A stretch of 64,000 nt of DNA from Gammaproteobacteria bacterium (GTDB taxonomy: Bacteria > Pseudomonadota > Gammaproteobacteria > Poriferisulfidales > Poriferisulfidaceae), in the NCBI GenBank assembly GCA_026706895.1, contig JAPOXW010000004.1, positions 1 to 64,000 of the forward strand, given 5' to 3'. The position numbers and the translations under genes were made by a program. Position 1 is the first letter of the stretch. Each line of letters starts with the position of its first letter. Of this stretch, positions 19,254 to 28,198 are shown one piece after another. Under the pieces are notes generated by a model. The model saw only the letters and a program-made list of their open reading frames with translations, ran no database searches and was not told the origin of the DNA.

Positions 19254-20431
19254 TCCGCGTCCCTCATCATCGACTTGATATTGCGCAGCGCCTGACGGGT
19301 CCGTTGCGTATTTTCAATCAGGCTGAAACGGACATGTCCATTGCCGTGCTGCCCGAACCCGATCCCCGGTGAAACCGCGACCTTGGCCCGTTTCAAGAGC
19401 ATCTTGCTGAATTCGAGCGACCCTAGGTCCGCGTAGGCTTCCGGAAGCGGTGCCCACACAAACATGGTCGCGGACGGCTTCGTCACGGACCACCCCATCG
19501 CGTTCAGCCCGTCGCACAGCACATCCCGGCGCTCCTGGTACATCTGGCAGATTTCGCGGACACAGTCCTGGGGTCCTTCCAACGCAGCGATGGCGGCTAC
19601 TTGAATCGGGGTGAACAGACCGTAATCCACGTAGGATTTGATTCGCGAAAGCGCACTGACCAAGCGTGCATTCCCGCACATAAAACCGACCCTCCAGCCT
19701 GGCATGTTGTAGGACTTTGACAAAGTATAAAACTCTACTGCCACGTCCTTGGCACCCTTTACCTGAAGGATGGACGGCACCACGTAGCCATCAAAGGCCA
19801 ATTCAGCGTAAGCGATGTCCTGGACCACCCACAGCTTGTATTCTTGCGCAATGTCCACCACCTTGGCGTAGAAATCCAAGCCCACGCAATGCCCCGTCGG
19901 ATTGCAGGGAAAATTCAGCAGCAGCATTTTCGGACGCGGCCAGCAGTTCTCGATAGTCTGCTGCAGGGAGTTCAGGAACTCTTCTTCGTCGTCTATGGGC
20001 ACGTAGTTGAGCTCGGCTCCGGCGATGACGCAGCTGTACGGGTGGATCGGATAGGCCGGATTAGGCACGACCACCATGTCTCCCGGAGACAGCACGGCCA
20101 AGGCCAGGTGAGCCAAGCCCTCTTTCGAGCCGATCGTCACAATGGCTTCCGTCTCCGGATCGATCTCCACGCCGAATTTTTTCTGGTACCAGCCAGCAAT
20201 CGCCTGGCGCAGGCGTGGAATGCCGCGCGAGGTCGAATACCGATGCGTATCGCCCCGGGCCACGGTTTCGCAGAGCTTGTCCACGATATGCTGCGGTGTG
20301 GGCTGATCCGGGTTACCCATCCCGAAATCGATGATATCTTCGCCGCGCCGACGTGCCTTGGACCTCAGGTCGCTGACGATGCTAAATACATATGGGGGAA
20401 GGCGCGAGACGCGCTGAAATTCGTCAGTCAT
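19250..20431 (-). CDS. alaC: Alanine-type aminotransferase AlaC
   Basis: This is a PLP-dependent class I/II aminotransferase of 393 residues; the PLP lysine is in YTLSKSYNMPGWR and the N-terminal DFGMGNPDQPTP is typical of AlaC (alanine-glutamate transaminase). The ATG at 20431 is used, though a TTG at 20443 is in frame. It heads the alaC-hom-thrC array. A second, diverged copy of its first about 35 codons lies at 22350-22461 on the far side of the DUF262 gene, so the present 5' end may have arrived with that gene. No clear promoter is visible in the 42 bp before it. Confidence 0.93.
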   Translation of the reverse strand: MTDEFQRVSRLPPYVFSIVSDLRSKARRRGEDIIDFGMGNPDQPTPQHIVDKLCETVARGDTHRYSTSRGIPRLRQAIAGWYQKKFGVEIDPETEAIVTIGSKEGLAHLALAVLSPGDMVVVPNPAYPIHPYSCVIAGAELNYVPIDDEEEFLNSLQQTIENCWPRPKMLLLNFPCNPTGHCVGLDFYAKVVDIAQEYKLWVVQDIAYAELAFDGYVVPSILQVKGAKDVAVEFYTLSKSYNMPGWRVGFMCGNARLVSALSRIKSYVDYGLFTPIQVAAIAALEGPQDCVREICQMYQERRDVLCDGLNAMGWSVTKPSATMFVWAPLPEAYADLGSLEFSKMLLKRAKVAVSPGIGFGQHGNGHVRFSLIENTQRTRQALRNIKSMMRDAE

Positions 20432-20473
20432 GAGGAAAAGCAATTCAAAAGGAAGCGCATTGCTTACCTTACC

Positions 20474-22324
20474 TTATAGCCGTGTCGACCAGACTGCGTC
20501 CAGTGATGGTTGTTCACCGGAAGCCAGTTTTGTCATCGTTTCATATACCAATTCGGCTCTAACTCGAGCGAATTTATTAAAGTCCGCTTTGAGTTTGGTT
20601 TTTAGGCTATCGCTATTGAGCCCTTGGTATTGTGCTCCGCTTAAGAGGTCGTATGGGATCAGGTGCGTTCTCAACCGATCTGAAACAATAGATTCATCGG
20701 CCCACTGTACACGCTCTCTTAAGTAATCCAATGGATCCTTTCGACCAATTACGCGGTTCGTTTTCCATGTGATTAAGGCGCAATTTAATGCCAGATGGCC
20801 GTCTAATTCAGCCTCAGACATAAGAGCCTCCGGAAAAATGTGGTGGTATTCACGTGCTTGAATACTGTCGTAAGAAATCGGTTTATTGTCGGCAAAATCG
20901 CGAGCCCCAAAATAATTGGAAACCGCCAAAATTCCTCGTGCCGTGATATCCATTTTTTTGGGCCACCCCGCAGTGATAAGAGAGTCCACGTTTGTTAACT
21001 CGTGTTTGTCTCGGTTGAAAACGGGGATTTCCTCTAGATCTTTCTTGTCGAAGTCTTCATTGCCGAGAAAATCTTTCAATCCTCTATGCTTGTCTTTGAT
21101 TCCTTTGAAATCCGCATAAGCTCTGGTGGCAGCTGAATTTTCATAGCGATCAGTGAGGAAAGACGACCAAAGATAAGCTCGTAATAGTCCGTCTGCCTTG
21201 GCAGCAAAATCGCCATCCTCAGGCACTAACTCATAGGCTGCCGCAATGACTGCAAGGACTGCATTAGTAGGAAGGCGTGCCGCATCAAAAATTCCCTGCG
21301 CTTCAAGTAGGTTTGCCATTCGCTCCAAACCCACTTCTAGTTTGTCCCAGTTGCCCAAAAGCACTCGCTTATCCATTTCGAGCATTCCACGATTATTGGG
21401 AATTTTTTCTTGAAGCAAGGCTGATGTCGCTAATATAAGGTTTCTGACGTCTCCGAATCGCGTAGCTTTCGGACATTTATTGATCAGATGATCTTCCAAG
21501 TCATGCAGTGATTTACCTGCGACGTTTTCTACTTCTGCCACGATGATATCGTATAGAGACAATGGTTTGCTATTGGTATTCATATTGATGAATACTTGCA
21601 ATGCCACATCTTTGGGCGTACTAGCTGGTAGTGCCAAGTACGGCAGATTAAAGTGAGTCACTCGCACACGGAGTTGAGTTATCTCGTCCTTGAGTTTGTC
21701 TTTTTTTTGCGTATGAGCTAAAAGCCTGTCGTAGGCATCTGGATCATTTTTGTTTGGCTCAAACCCTTTGGTGGCTTCGCTGATCCAAGCATCAACTTCA
21801 GACGATTTGTCTCCGGGACACAAAAGGTTTATCGGGAAAAAGCCACGCTGCAAACATTTTTCGGGATGGTCCACCCAGACTGGTCTGCGTGAGCCATTTT
21901 TTGCAGTCCAGCGTCCTATGCAATAGACTTCAATATCTTCTCCGGGCTCATCATAATATTCATCATACTGAGGCAAATATACAAAATAAACATCAGATTC
22001 ATAGTTGTTGTGCATGCTACGCCAGAGAGCCGTAAGACGTTGCTGACCGTCAAGCAAATGCTCCATAACAGTTCCTTCTGCTTGAGGCTCCGCTGATTCA
22101 ATAAAGCGAGAAATAAATTGTTCGTCGCCAGCCACATCAAGCACTAAAGTTATACCTACTGGAAGGTTACTAATTATTGTGTTCAGAAGACTGGTAATAC
22201 GATGTCGATCCCAAGCCTCATAACGCTGAAAACGAGGGAGTTTTATGAAACCTTTCTCAATATTTTCAAACCAAACCCCAAGAGCTCTATCCTGTGCACG
22301 ATTGGATTGCTGCATGATGCCCAC
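20474..22324 (-). CDS. DUF262/DUF1524 (GmrSD-like) putative anti-phage nuclease
   Basis: The 616-residue protein has the DUF262 (ParB/GmrS-like) motifs LPRFQR (29-34) and LDGQQR (91-96), and a C-terminal DUF1524 HNH-like domain with YHHIF (about 493-497) and NCALITWKTNR. This single-chain layout is that of GmrSD-type modification-dependent restriction enzymes, where the first domain hydrolyses nucleotide and the HNH domain cleaves DNA. GTG at 22324 is chosen because AGAGGA lies 6 bases before it. Base composition is clearly lower in GC than the flanks. It sits alone, inserted before alaC. Defence against modified phage DNA is inferred. Confidence 0.85.
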   Translation of the reverse strand: MGIMQQSNRAQDRALGVWFENIEKGFIKLPRFQRYEAWDRHRITSLLNTIISNLPVGITLVLDVAGDEQFISRFIESAEPQAEGTVMEHLLDGQQRLTALWRSMHNNYESDVYFVYLPQYDEYYDEPGEDIEVYCIGRWTAKNGSRRPVWVDHPEKCLQRGFFPINLLCPGDKSSEVDAWISEATKGFEPNKNDPDAYDRLLAHTQKKDKLKDEITQLRVRVTHFNLPYLALPASTPKDVALQVFINMNTNSKPLSLYDIIVAEVENVAGKSLHDLEDHLINKCPKATRFGDVRNLILATSALLQEKIPNNRGMLEMDKRVLLGNWDKLEVGLERMANLLEAQGIFDAARLPTNAVLAVIAAAYELVPEDGDFAAKADGLLRAYLWSSFLTDRYENSAATRAYADFKGIKDKHRGLKDFLGNEDFDKKDLEEIPVFNRDKHELTNVDSLITAGWPKKMDITARGILAVSNYFGARDFADNKPISYDSIQAREYHHIFPEALMSEAELDGHLALNCALITWKTNRVIGRKDPLDYLRERVQWADESIVSDRLRTHLIPYDLLSGAQYQGLNSDSLKTKLKADFNKFARVRAELVYETMTKLASGEQPSLDAVWSTRL

Positions 22325-22349
22325 TTTCTGTCCTCTTTATATTTTAGAT

Positions 22350-22461
22350 TTCCTCAAATCCATGCTGCCCAAGCTGCGCCAGTCGATTTTGGGCTCAAGT
22401 CACTGACGATGCTGAACATATACGGGGGAAGGCGCGAGACGCGCTGAAACTCTTCAGTCAC
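22350..22461 (-). pseudogene. Decayed duplicate of the alaC 5' end
   Basis: The minus strand reads VTEEFQRVSRLPPYMFSIVSDL, matching the first codons of alaC (TDEFQRVSRLPPYVFSIVSDL), then drifts out of frame and ends in a stop while DNA similarity continues weakly to the GIDF region. About 60 bp near the start differ at only around ten positions. The start is GTG in place of ATG. This is best read as the original alaC 5' end, displaced when the DUF262 segment entered. Confidence 0.8.
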
Positions 22462-22540
22462 GGGAAAACGGCCGCTAGTCGGTTTTGGATGGTCGGGAGC
22501 AACGGCTAACGCCCTGCATTGAACCATTATAGTATTAGGC

Positions 22541-22915
22541 ATGCAGTTTGCGGAAGATCACGCGGCAGCGGAATTCATCATCCACTCGTGTAGCGCGGAG
22601 GGGATTCGCGTCAATGGGCAGGATTTAACGGAAAGCTTCATGTTGTTGCCCGGCCAGCCGGTGCAGGCATGGCCGGTCGCTGCCGGAGAATCATTGAAAC
22701 CGCAGCACTTCTCGGCGGCCATCGAGCATCAGCCTGAATTGGTGGTTCTCGGCACGGGCGCGAATCTCCGGCTACCGGACCCGGAGATTTACGGGGCACT
22801 CCTGAGCCGGGAGATCGGCTTGGAAGCGATGACCACGACCGCGGCCTGCCGAACCTATAATCTGCTTGCCCAAGACGGGCGGAATGTCGCGGCCTGCCTG
22901 ATCCTGCCGGCCTAA
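22541..22915 (+). CDS. Mth938-like (DUF498) domain protein
   Basis: The 124-residue protein has the Mth938/DUF498 pattern, with ELVVLGTGANLRLP and GLEAMTTTAACRTYN. The family includes mitochondrial complex I assembly factor NDUFAF3, but bacterial members have no settled role. It is divergent from the displaced alaC 5' end, and its TAA stop overlaps the TAG stop of nlpD on the other strand. Confidence 0.85.
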   Translation: MQFAEDHAAAEFIIHSCSAEGIRVNGQDLTESFMLLPGQPVQAWPVAAGESLKPQHFSAAIEHQPELVVLGTGANLRLPDPEIYGALLSREIGLEAMTTTAACRTYNLLAQDGRNVAACLILPA

Positions 22916-23691
22916 GGCAGGTATTTCAGCGGATCGACGGCATTCCCCTTATAACGGACCTCGAAATGAAGCCGCGGTGACTTTGCCGCCGTCTTTCCCA
23001 TGTGCGCAATCGTCTGCCCCCTCTTGACCGATTGCCCCTCCTTGACCAGCAGGCGGTCGTTATGCGCATAGGCGGTTAGAAAATCTCTCTTGTGCTGCAC
23101 GATGATCAGTTTCCCGTAGCCGACCAACCCCTCCCCGCTGTAGACTACCTTGCCCGGAGCCGCGGACACGATTTTCTGCCCTTTCTTTCCGGCGATCGAG
23201 ATTCCCTGCTTCCCTGAACCCTTGGATGAGAATTTTCGAATGATCTTGCCCTGAGCCGGCCAGGTCCAGTTGATGCCGCTTTTTGCACGAGTCGGCGGCC
23301 GTGAAGACGTGGAAGCACCTCTGCCTTTCGCCTTGCTGCTGGTCGCAGCCGCAGCCTTGCTCGATCGCGCCGGAATGATTAGTTTCTGACCGATTTTGAT
23401 CCGGTTTGGATTCTTGATCTTGTTCCGTTTGGCAATGTAGTACCAACGTGTCTTGAAGCATGCCGCGATTTCGCCTAGCGTGTCGCCTTTGCGTACGATA
23501 TAGGCAATCTCCTTGTCCCTAACCGGATAGCAGGCTTTCGCCTGTTTTTTGGGGGTGGTTGATTTTTTCTTTGTTGGAATCGATGACTCGAAAGGTTCGA
23601 CCAGCAGGTCCACAAGAGTCCCGCAGGAGATGCCCCCTGTGCACAGTGCCCCAAGAATTAGGGCTTGCCAAATACTCTTCTTCAGAACCAT
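22912..23691 (-). CDS. nlpD: Murein hydrolase activator NlpD-like lipoprotein
   Basis: The 259-residue product has a signal peptide with a lipobox-like GISC (Cys23), a LysM domain (about 64-108: IVRKGDTLGEIA, KIGQKLIIPA) and a C-terminal M23 domain. As in NlpD, catalytic residues are lost (KQGISIAG in place of HxGxD; RLHFEV without the first His), so it should activate an amidase during division and not cut peptidoglycan. It is the last gene of surE-pcm-yqaA-nlpD and overlaps yqaA by 10 bp. rpoS, usual after nlpD, is absent. Confidence 0.92.
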   Translation of the reverse strand: MVLKKSIWQALILGALCTGGISCGTLVDLLVEPFESSIPTKKKSTTPKKQAKACYPVRDKEIAYIVRKGDTLGEIAACFKTRWYYIAKRNKIKNPNRIKIGQKLIIPARSSKAAAATSSKAKGRGASTSSRPPTRAKSGINWTWPAQGKIIRKFSSKGSGKQGISIAGKKGQKIVSAAPGKVVYSGEGLVGYGKLIIVQHKRDFLTAYAHNDRLLVKEGQSVKRGQTIAHMGKTAAKSPRLHFEVRYKGNAVDPLKYLP

Positions 23692-24263
23692 TCGCGGTAC
23701 ACGAAGAGCAGAACTAAAATGGCCACGATCAGCCAGCCGACAGATTCTATGTGACGACGCAACAAGGGCTCATACCGAGCCCCCACCCATCGCACGAGGC
23801 CTGCGACGAGGAAGAACCGTGCTGCACGCCCTGCTGCCGAGGCGACGATGAAAGGTACGAGCGCGAGGGCCATGAAGCCGGCGCTAATTGTAAAAACTTT
23901 ATAGGGGACAGGTGTGAAGGCTGCAATGAAAACAAACCAGACGCCCCACTCCTGGAACAGCCGCTGTGCCTCAGCAAATGCCTGAATCCCATCATTGGCC
24001 AAAAGCCAGGCGGAAGCCCAATCGAACGCCCAAGCCCCCAGCAGGTAACCGAAAACACCGCCGAGCACTGAAAAAACCGTTGCTAGGGCCGTGTAATGCA
24101 GCCATTTCGGCGGTTGCGCCAGCACCATGGGCGCCAGCATCACGTCTGTCGGAACAGGGAATATGACGGATTCCGCAAAGCTCAGTATGCTCAAGACCCA
24201 AGGCGCCTGTGAGTGACGGGCCCAACGTAAAGTCTGGTCGTATAGCGGGGCAAACAAGCGCAT
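23682..24263 (-). CDS. YqaA family (VTT/DedA-like) membrane protein
   Basis: This 193-residue inner-membrane protein has four to five hydrophobic stretches and the conserved FAESVIFPVPTDVML and FTPVPYKVFTISAG segments of the YqaA/SNARE-associated (VTT) group. Distant relatives act as lipid scramblases or flippases; a direct function for YqaA is not established. The order pcm-yqaA-nlpD is frequent in gammaproteobacteria. Confidence 0.88.
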   Translation of the reverse strand: MRLFAPLYDQTLRWARHSQAPWVLSILSFAESVIFPVPTDVMLAPMVLAQPPKWLHYTALATVFSVLGGVFGYLLGAWAFDWASAWLLANDGIQAFAEAQRLFQEWGVWFVFIAAFTPVPYKVFTISAGFMALALVPFIVASAAGRAARFFLVAGLVRWVGARYEPLLRRHIESVGWLIVAILVLLFVYREWF

Positions 24264-24264
24264 A

Positions 24265-24900
24265 TCAGCCTGCCTGAGGGACTAGCGGTACAAATAACAC
24301 GTCCAGGAGCTCTTCTCGAGTGATGCCTCTCGCTGTCCTGACGTAGCGTACCAGCGTCTGGACTTCATGGGGCGCGCCCTCCGGAATTAGCAGTCGACCC
24401 CCTTCGGACAGTTGTTCCAGAAGCGCCTCGGGCGGGGCCGGACTGGCCGCCGTGAGCATGATCGCCTCGTAAGGTGCCCGTTCGGGCCATCCCCGACTTC
24501 CATCGCCCAAACGGGTGGAAACGTTGTGGATGCCCAGTTCGCGAAGCCGTTGGCTCGATTGTCGATGCAGTTGGGGAATGCGTTCGATGCTGTAGACCCG
24601 TTTCACCAGTTTGGCCAGAACTGCGGATTGATAGCCGGACCCGGTTCCGATCTCGAGCACGATCCGGGGAGGTCCTGTCTCCAGCAGGGCCTGCGTCATG
24701 AAGGCCACCACGTACGGTTGGGAAATGGTTTGATCGTAGCCGATGGGCAAGGCGTCGTCGCGATAGGCGTGACGGGCGACCGCGTCGCTCACGAAGCGGT
24801 GCCGGGGAGTTTCCAGAATAGCTTGCAGTACCGCCTCGTTCCCAATCCCCTTCTCGCGCAAACGTTCGATCAGGGCCGCTTGGTGCCGAGCGGCGGTCAT
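24265..24900 (-). CDS. pcm: Protein-L-isoaspartate O-methyltransferase
   Basis: Pcm methylates isoaspartyl residues in damaged proteins, starting their repair, with SAM as donor. The SAM-binding motif is LEIGTGSGYQSAVLA; the PIGYDQTISQPYVVA segment is the family signature. The track start at 24951 overlaps surE, whereas ATG 24900 (MTAARHQ) has AAGGA seven bases upstream and gives the usual 211 residues. It lies between surE and yqaA. Confidence 0.95.
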   Translation of the reverse strand: MTAARHQAALIERLREKGIGNEAVLQAILETPRHRFVSDAVARHAYRDDALPIGYDQTISQPYVVAFMTQALLETGPPRIVLEIGTGSGYQSAVLAKLVKRVYSIERIPQLHRQSSQRLRELGIHNVSTRLGDGSRGWPERAPYEAIMLTAASPAPPEALLEQLSEGGRLLIPEGAPHEVQTLVRYVRTARGITREELLDVLFVPLVPQAG

Positions 24901-24926
24901 ACCGATTCCTTCGTTTGTTTGCGCTT

Positions 24927-25682
24927 TCACAAAGCAATCTGCTGCAACCATTTCGACAGGTTGTCGAAATCGCGGTGCCGTGTCAAATCCACCTGCATCG
25001 GGGTGATAGAAGCGAATCCTTCGCGCACCGCATGAAAGTCAGTGCCTTCTCCGCCATCCTTGTCCGGCCCCGGTGGTCCGACGCGCCAGACCGAACGGTC
25101 ATCTTCATCTTCTTGCCGAATCGCGGGTTCCGCACGATGCCGATGGCCCAACCGGGTCATGCGCAAACCGCGCAAATCTTCCAGCGGCAGATCCGGAACG
25201 TTGATGTTGAGGATGATTTCTGGAGGAAGCGCCCGCTCCGACAGGTGGCGAACCAAGGAACAGGCAATGTGTGCGGCCGTCTCGTAGTGTCTTGGGGTGC
25301 GGGACGTCATGGAAACCGCAATCGCCGGGAACCCCAGTGTCCGCCCTTCCATGGCAGCCGCAACTGTACCCGAATAAAGCACGTCGTCTCCCAAATTGGC
25401 TCCATTGTTGATGCCGGATACGACCATGTCCGGCTCTGGCTCCATCAGCCCGGTGATGCCAAGGTGCACGCAATCGGTTGGAGTGCCCTCTTCCACGTAA
25501 TGGAATCCGTTGGGGGCAGTGCACACGTGAAGGTCGCGGTCAAGCGTTAAGGAGTTGCTTGCGCCGCTACGGTCGCGAGAAGGTGCGATCACCGTCAATT
25601 CAGCCAATGTGCCCAAGTGCTCGGCCAAGCACTCAAGGCCGGGAGCCTGGTACCCGTCATCGTTGCTCAGCAGTAGGCGCAT
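24927..25682 (-). CDS. surE: 5'/3'-nucleotidase SurE
   Basis: SurE removes phosphate from nucleoside monophosphates and short polyphosphates with a divalent metal. The metal-binding start LLSNDDGYQAPGLE is at the very N-terminus, with APSRDRSGASNSLTLD and SGINNGANLGDDVLYSGTV following. Length 251 aa is normal. First gene of the surE-pcm-yqaA-nlpD stress/envelope operon; truD and ispF, its common upstream partners, are not here. Confidence 0.96.
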   Translation of the reverse strand: MRLLLSNDDGYQAPGLECLAEHLGTLAELTVIAPSRDRSGASNSLTLDRDLHVCTAPNGFHYVEEGTPTDCVHLGITGLMEPEPDMVVSGINNGANLGDDVLYSGTVAAAMEGRTLGFPAIAVSMTSRTPRHYETAAHIACSLVRHLSERALPPEIILNINVPDLPLEDLRGLRMTRLGHRHRAEPAIRQEDEDDRSVWRVGPPGPDKDGGEGTDFHAVREGFASITPMQVDLTRHRDFDNLSKWLQQIAL

Positions 25683-25846
25683 GGTATGTACAGAATGCCG
25701 GATCTTGGAAATCGGCCTGTTCAGCCTATTTTAACTTCGCACCCACAAACTTGGAAGAATAGACTTGCACCCGCCTTTCACACAGAATGGGCTCGTGTGA
25801 AAATGGTTAGATAGACTTGGAATTCAGCCATTTTTCATGCCCAACT

Positions 25847-26368
25847 ATGGACAAAGCACGCAACGAGGATCTTGAGGCGTTTGAGCAGGCCATGATGGGC
25901 GTTGCCCCTCTCGGGCGCCGCTCCCGCTCTGATCGCGCCCTCTCGGCACCCGAGCCCCGATCTCCTGCGGCACGGCATACGGCACGAGAACGTCCGATCG
26001 AAGTTCCTGCAGCAGAACCTATGGATGGGCGAGAGATCCTGGATTGGCGCCGTCCTGGGTTGCTGGACAAGGAGTACCAAAATTTGCGCAGAGGCCGGTT
26101 ATCGCCTTCTCCCGAGGAAGTAGACCTGCATGGGCAAGACGCGCGAGAAGCCTGCACTACCATCGTGGCTGCCATCGCACGCGCACAACAGGCGAATCGC
26201 CGCTCCGTGTGCCTGATCCACGGAAAAGGACATCGCTCTGAGAACCGGGGTTCACGCCTGAAGGGATTGGTCAATGCCGCATTGCGCCAACACCCGGAGA
26301 TCCTTGGCTTTCACAGTGTTCCCGGCAACACCGGGGCCGTCAACGTCCTTCTAAGGAGGGCGCGCTGA
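25847..26368 (+). CDS. Smr domain protein (SmrA/SmrB-like endonuclease)
   Basis: The 173-residue protein has a low-complexity arginine-rich N-terminal third and a C-terminal Smr domain with EEVDLHGQDAREA, LIHGKGHRS and HSVPGNTGAVNVLLRR. Smr domains cleave nucleic acid; SmrB acts on mRNA at collided ribosomes in E. coli, but which type this is cannot be decided. The track's TTG start is replaced by ATG 25847. Its stop overlaps the moeA start (TGATG), an odd pairing functionally. Confidence 0.88.
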   Translation: MDKARNEDLEAFEQAMMGVAPLGRRSRSDRALSAPEPRSPAARHTARERPIEVPAAEPMDGREILDWRRPGLLDKEYQNLRRGRLSPSPEEVDLHGQDAREACTTIVAAIARAQQANRRSVCLIHGKGHRSENRGSRLKGLVNAALRQHPEILGFHSVPGNTGAVNVLLRRAR

Positions 26369-27630
26369 TGAATACCAAACCCTCTTTCAGCTGCATGGAT
26401 GATTTTGATCCGGAGTCGATCACGCCAGATCAGGCTGCTGAGCACATTCAGTCCGTCGTCCAGCCTGTAATGGAAACGGAAACGGTTCCGACCATGGAGG
26501 CGCTAGACCGTGTGCTGGCCGTCGAAATACGCTCGGAAATTGACGTGCCCGGTCACACGAACTCGGCGATGGACGGCTACGCCGTGCGGGGGCAGGACTT
26601 GCCGGTTCAAGAACCTAAAACTTTCACTTTGATCGGATCGTCGTTCGCAGGTCATCCCCACGACGGTTCAGTAGACTCTGGAGAATGTGTTCGCATCATG
26701 ACCGGAGGGGTCATGCCGGATGCGGCGGACACTGTTGTCATCCAGGAGCGGATTCGGGCAGTTAGCGACACGGAAGTTGAGATCTCGCCTGGCGAGAGAC
26801 CCGGGCAGAACGTCCGGGCGGCAGGCGAAGACATTGCCGCAGGAAGCGCGATATTGGAACCCGGACATCTGCTCGGGCCCGCGGACTTGGGCCTGCTCGC
26901 CTCAGTCGGCATTACCGGGGTTCCCGTACGACGCCGCATTCGGGTCGCTTTCTTCTCGACCGGGGATGAACTTCGGGAAGTTGGCGAACCCTTGGAAGAC
27001 GGTCAGATCTACAACAGCAACCGCTACACCCTGTCAGCCATGCTGCGGCATCTTCATGTGGACGCCTTGGATCTGGGCGTGGTGCGTGATGATCGTGCCG
27101 CAGTTGCCCAAGCATTCCATGACGCTTCTGAGCAGGCTGATATGGTCATCACATCTGGCGGGATCTCGGTCGGGGAAGCCGATTACGTGAAAGAAGTGCT
27201 GAGCGAGCTAGGTGACGTGAACTTCTGGAAAGTCGCCATCAAGCCCGGGCGCCCCTTGGCGTTTGGCCGAATTGGGGAAGCAAAATTCTTCGGATTGCCT
27301 GGAAATCCAGTCTCAGTGATGGTGACCTTTTATCAGTTCGTGCGACCTGCCCTGCTTCGCATGGCAGGGGCTACTGAGCAATCGCCATTGGCGTTACGCG
27401 TTCCGATTACGTCTTCGCTACGCAAGCGGCAAGGGCGTGTGGAATACCAACGGGGTATTCTCCAACAGGCAGAGGATGGGAGCCACACGGTCTCCTGCAC
27501 CGGAGCACAGGGTTCCGGCATCTTGACTTCGATGAGTCAGGCAAACTGCTTTATCGTGCTGCCGTTGGAGCAAGGTCGAGTTGAAGAAGGCACCATCGTG
27601 GAAGTGATTCCGTTTAGCGGAATCACCTAA
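26368..27630 (+). CDS. moeA: Molybdopterin molybdenumtransferase
   Basis: MoeA inserts molybdate into adenylylated molybdopterin. The 420-residue protein shows NSAMDGYAVR, MTGGVMPDAADTVV, FFSTGDEL, ITSGGISVGEADYVK and LPGNPVSVMVTF, all MoeA signatures across domains I-IV. It is coupled to the Smr gene by a 1-bp overlap and converges on moaE 6 bp away. Molybdenum cofactor supply may serve formate or formyl-transfer enzymes in this C1-using organism (inference). Confidence 0.96.
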   Translation: MNTKPSFSCMDDFDPESITPDQAAEHIQSVVQPVMETETVPTMEALDRVLAVEIRSEIDVPGHTNSAMDGYAVRGQDLPVQEPKTFTLIGSSFAGHPHDGSVDSGECVRIMTGGVMPDAADTVVIQERIRAVSDTEVEISPGERPGQNVRAAGEDIAAGSAILEPGHLLGPADLGLLASVGITGVPVRRRIRVAFFSTGDELREVGEPLEDGQIYNSNRYTLSAMLRHLHVDALDLGVVRDDRAAVAQAFHDASEQADMVITSGGISVGEADYVKEVLSELGDVNFWKVAIKPGRPLAFGRIGEAKFFGLPGNPVSVMVTFYQFVRPALLRMAGATEQSPLALRVPITSSLRKRQGRVEYQRGILQQAEDGSHTVSCTGAQGSGILTSMSQANCFIVLPLEQGRVEEGTIVEVIPFSGIT

Positions 27631-27636
27631 GCGGAC

Positions 27637-28077
27637 TCAGCCCGGAGTATTCTCCTCCACCCAGCGCCGCTCGCCCCCTGCGAGGGTTTCTTCCTTCCAG
27701 AAAGGCGCAGTGGATTTCAGATCCTCCATGAGGAACCGGTTACCCTCGTATGCGGCCTTCCGGTGTTCCGCCCAGACTGCAACCAAGACGATGTCGTCAC
27801 CCGGGTGGATTTCCCCGACACGGTGGCGCAGAAGGACTGCTGAAAGCCCGAACTTGTCTCGCGCCTGACGCGCGATTTCTTCCAAATGGGCCTGAGTCAT
27901 TTCCGGGTAATGTTCAAGGTGCATGGACTGTACAGTCTCCACCTCGTTCTGTGACCGCATCGTGCCCACGAACACCACCATTGCGCCACACTTCCCGCGC
28001 AATTCCGCATGAGTTGATAAGAACTCCTGGATCTCTTTCCAGGGTTCCAAAGGCTCGGTAATCACGCGTGCGTCCAT
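27637..28077 (-). CDS. moaE: Molybdopterin synthase catalytic subunit
   Basis: MoaE transfers sulfur from thiocarboxylated MoaD to precursor Z. The signatures VGTMRSQNE, HYPEMTQAH, HRVGEIHPGDDIV and the active-site region APFWKEE are present. The track start at 28149 lies inside a terminator stem, so ATG 28077 (MDARVITEP) with AGGA nine bases upstream is preferred, giving 146 residues. moaD is not adjacent. Confidence 0.93.
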   Translation of the reverse strand: MDARVITEPLEPWKEIQEFLSTHAELRGKCGAMVVFVGTMRSQNEVETVQSMHLEHYPEMTQAHLEEIARQARDKFGLSAVLLRHRVGEIHPGDDIVLVAVWAEHRKAAYEGNRFLMEDLKSTAPFWKEETLAGGERRWVEENTPG

Positions 28078-28149
28078 TTCTATGCTTCCTGAGTACCCGC
28101 GAGGCTTTTCCTCAAGGTTTTCCCGGAGAAGACATTGTAACTGCGGCAT

Positions 28150-28182
28150 AAAAAAAGCGCCGCATGAAGCGGCGCTTTTTTT
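28150..28182 (-). terminator. Intrinsic terminator after fae
   Basis: An 8-bp stem AGCGCCGC/GCGGCGCT with a 5-base loop is flanked by runs of seven A and seven T, so it can act in both directions. On the minus strand it lies 16 bp after the fae stop and would end the long C1 transcript before moaE. Confidence 0.9.
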
Positions 28183-28198
28183 CGAGCACGATGCTTGA

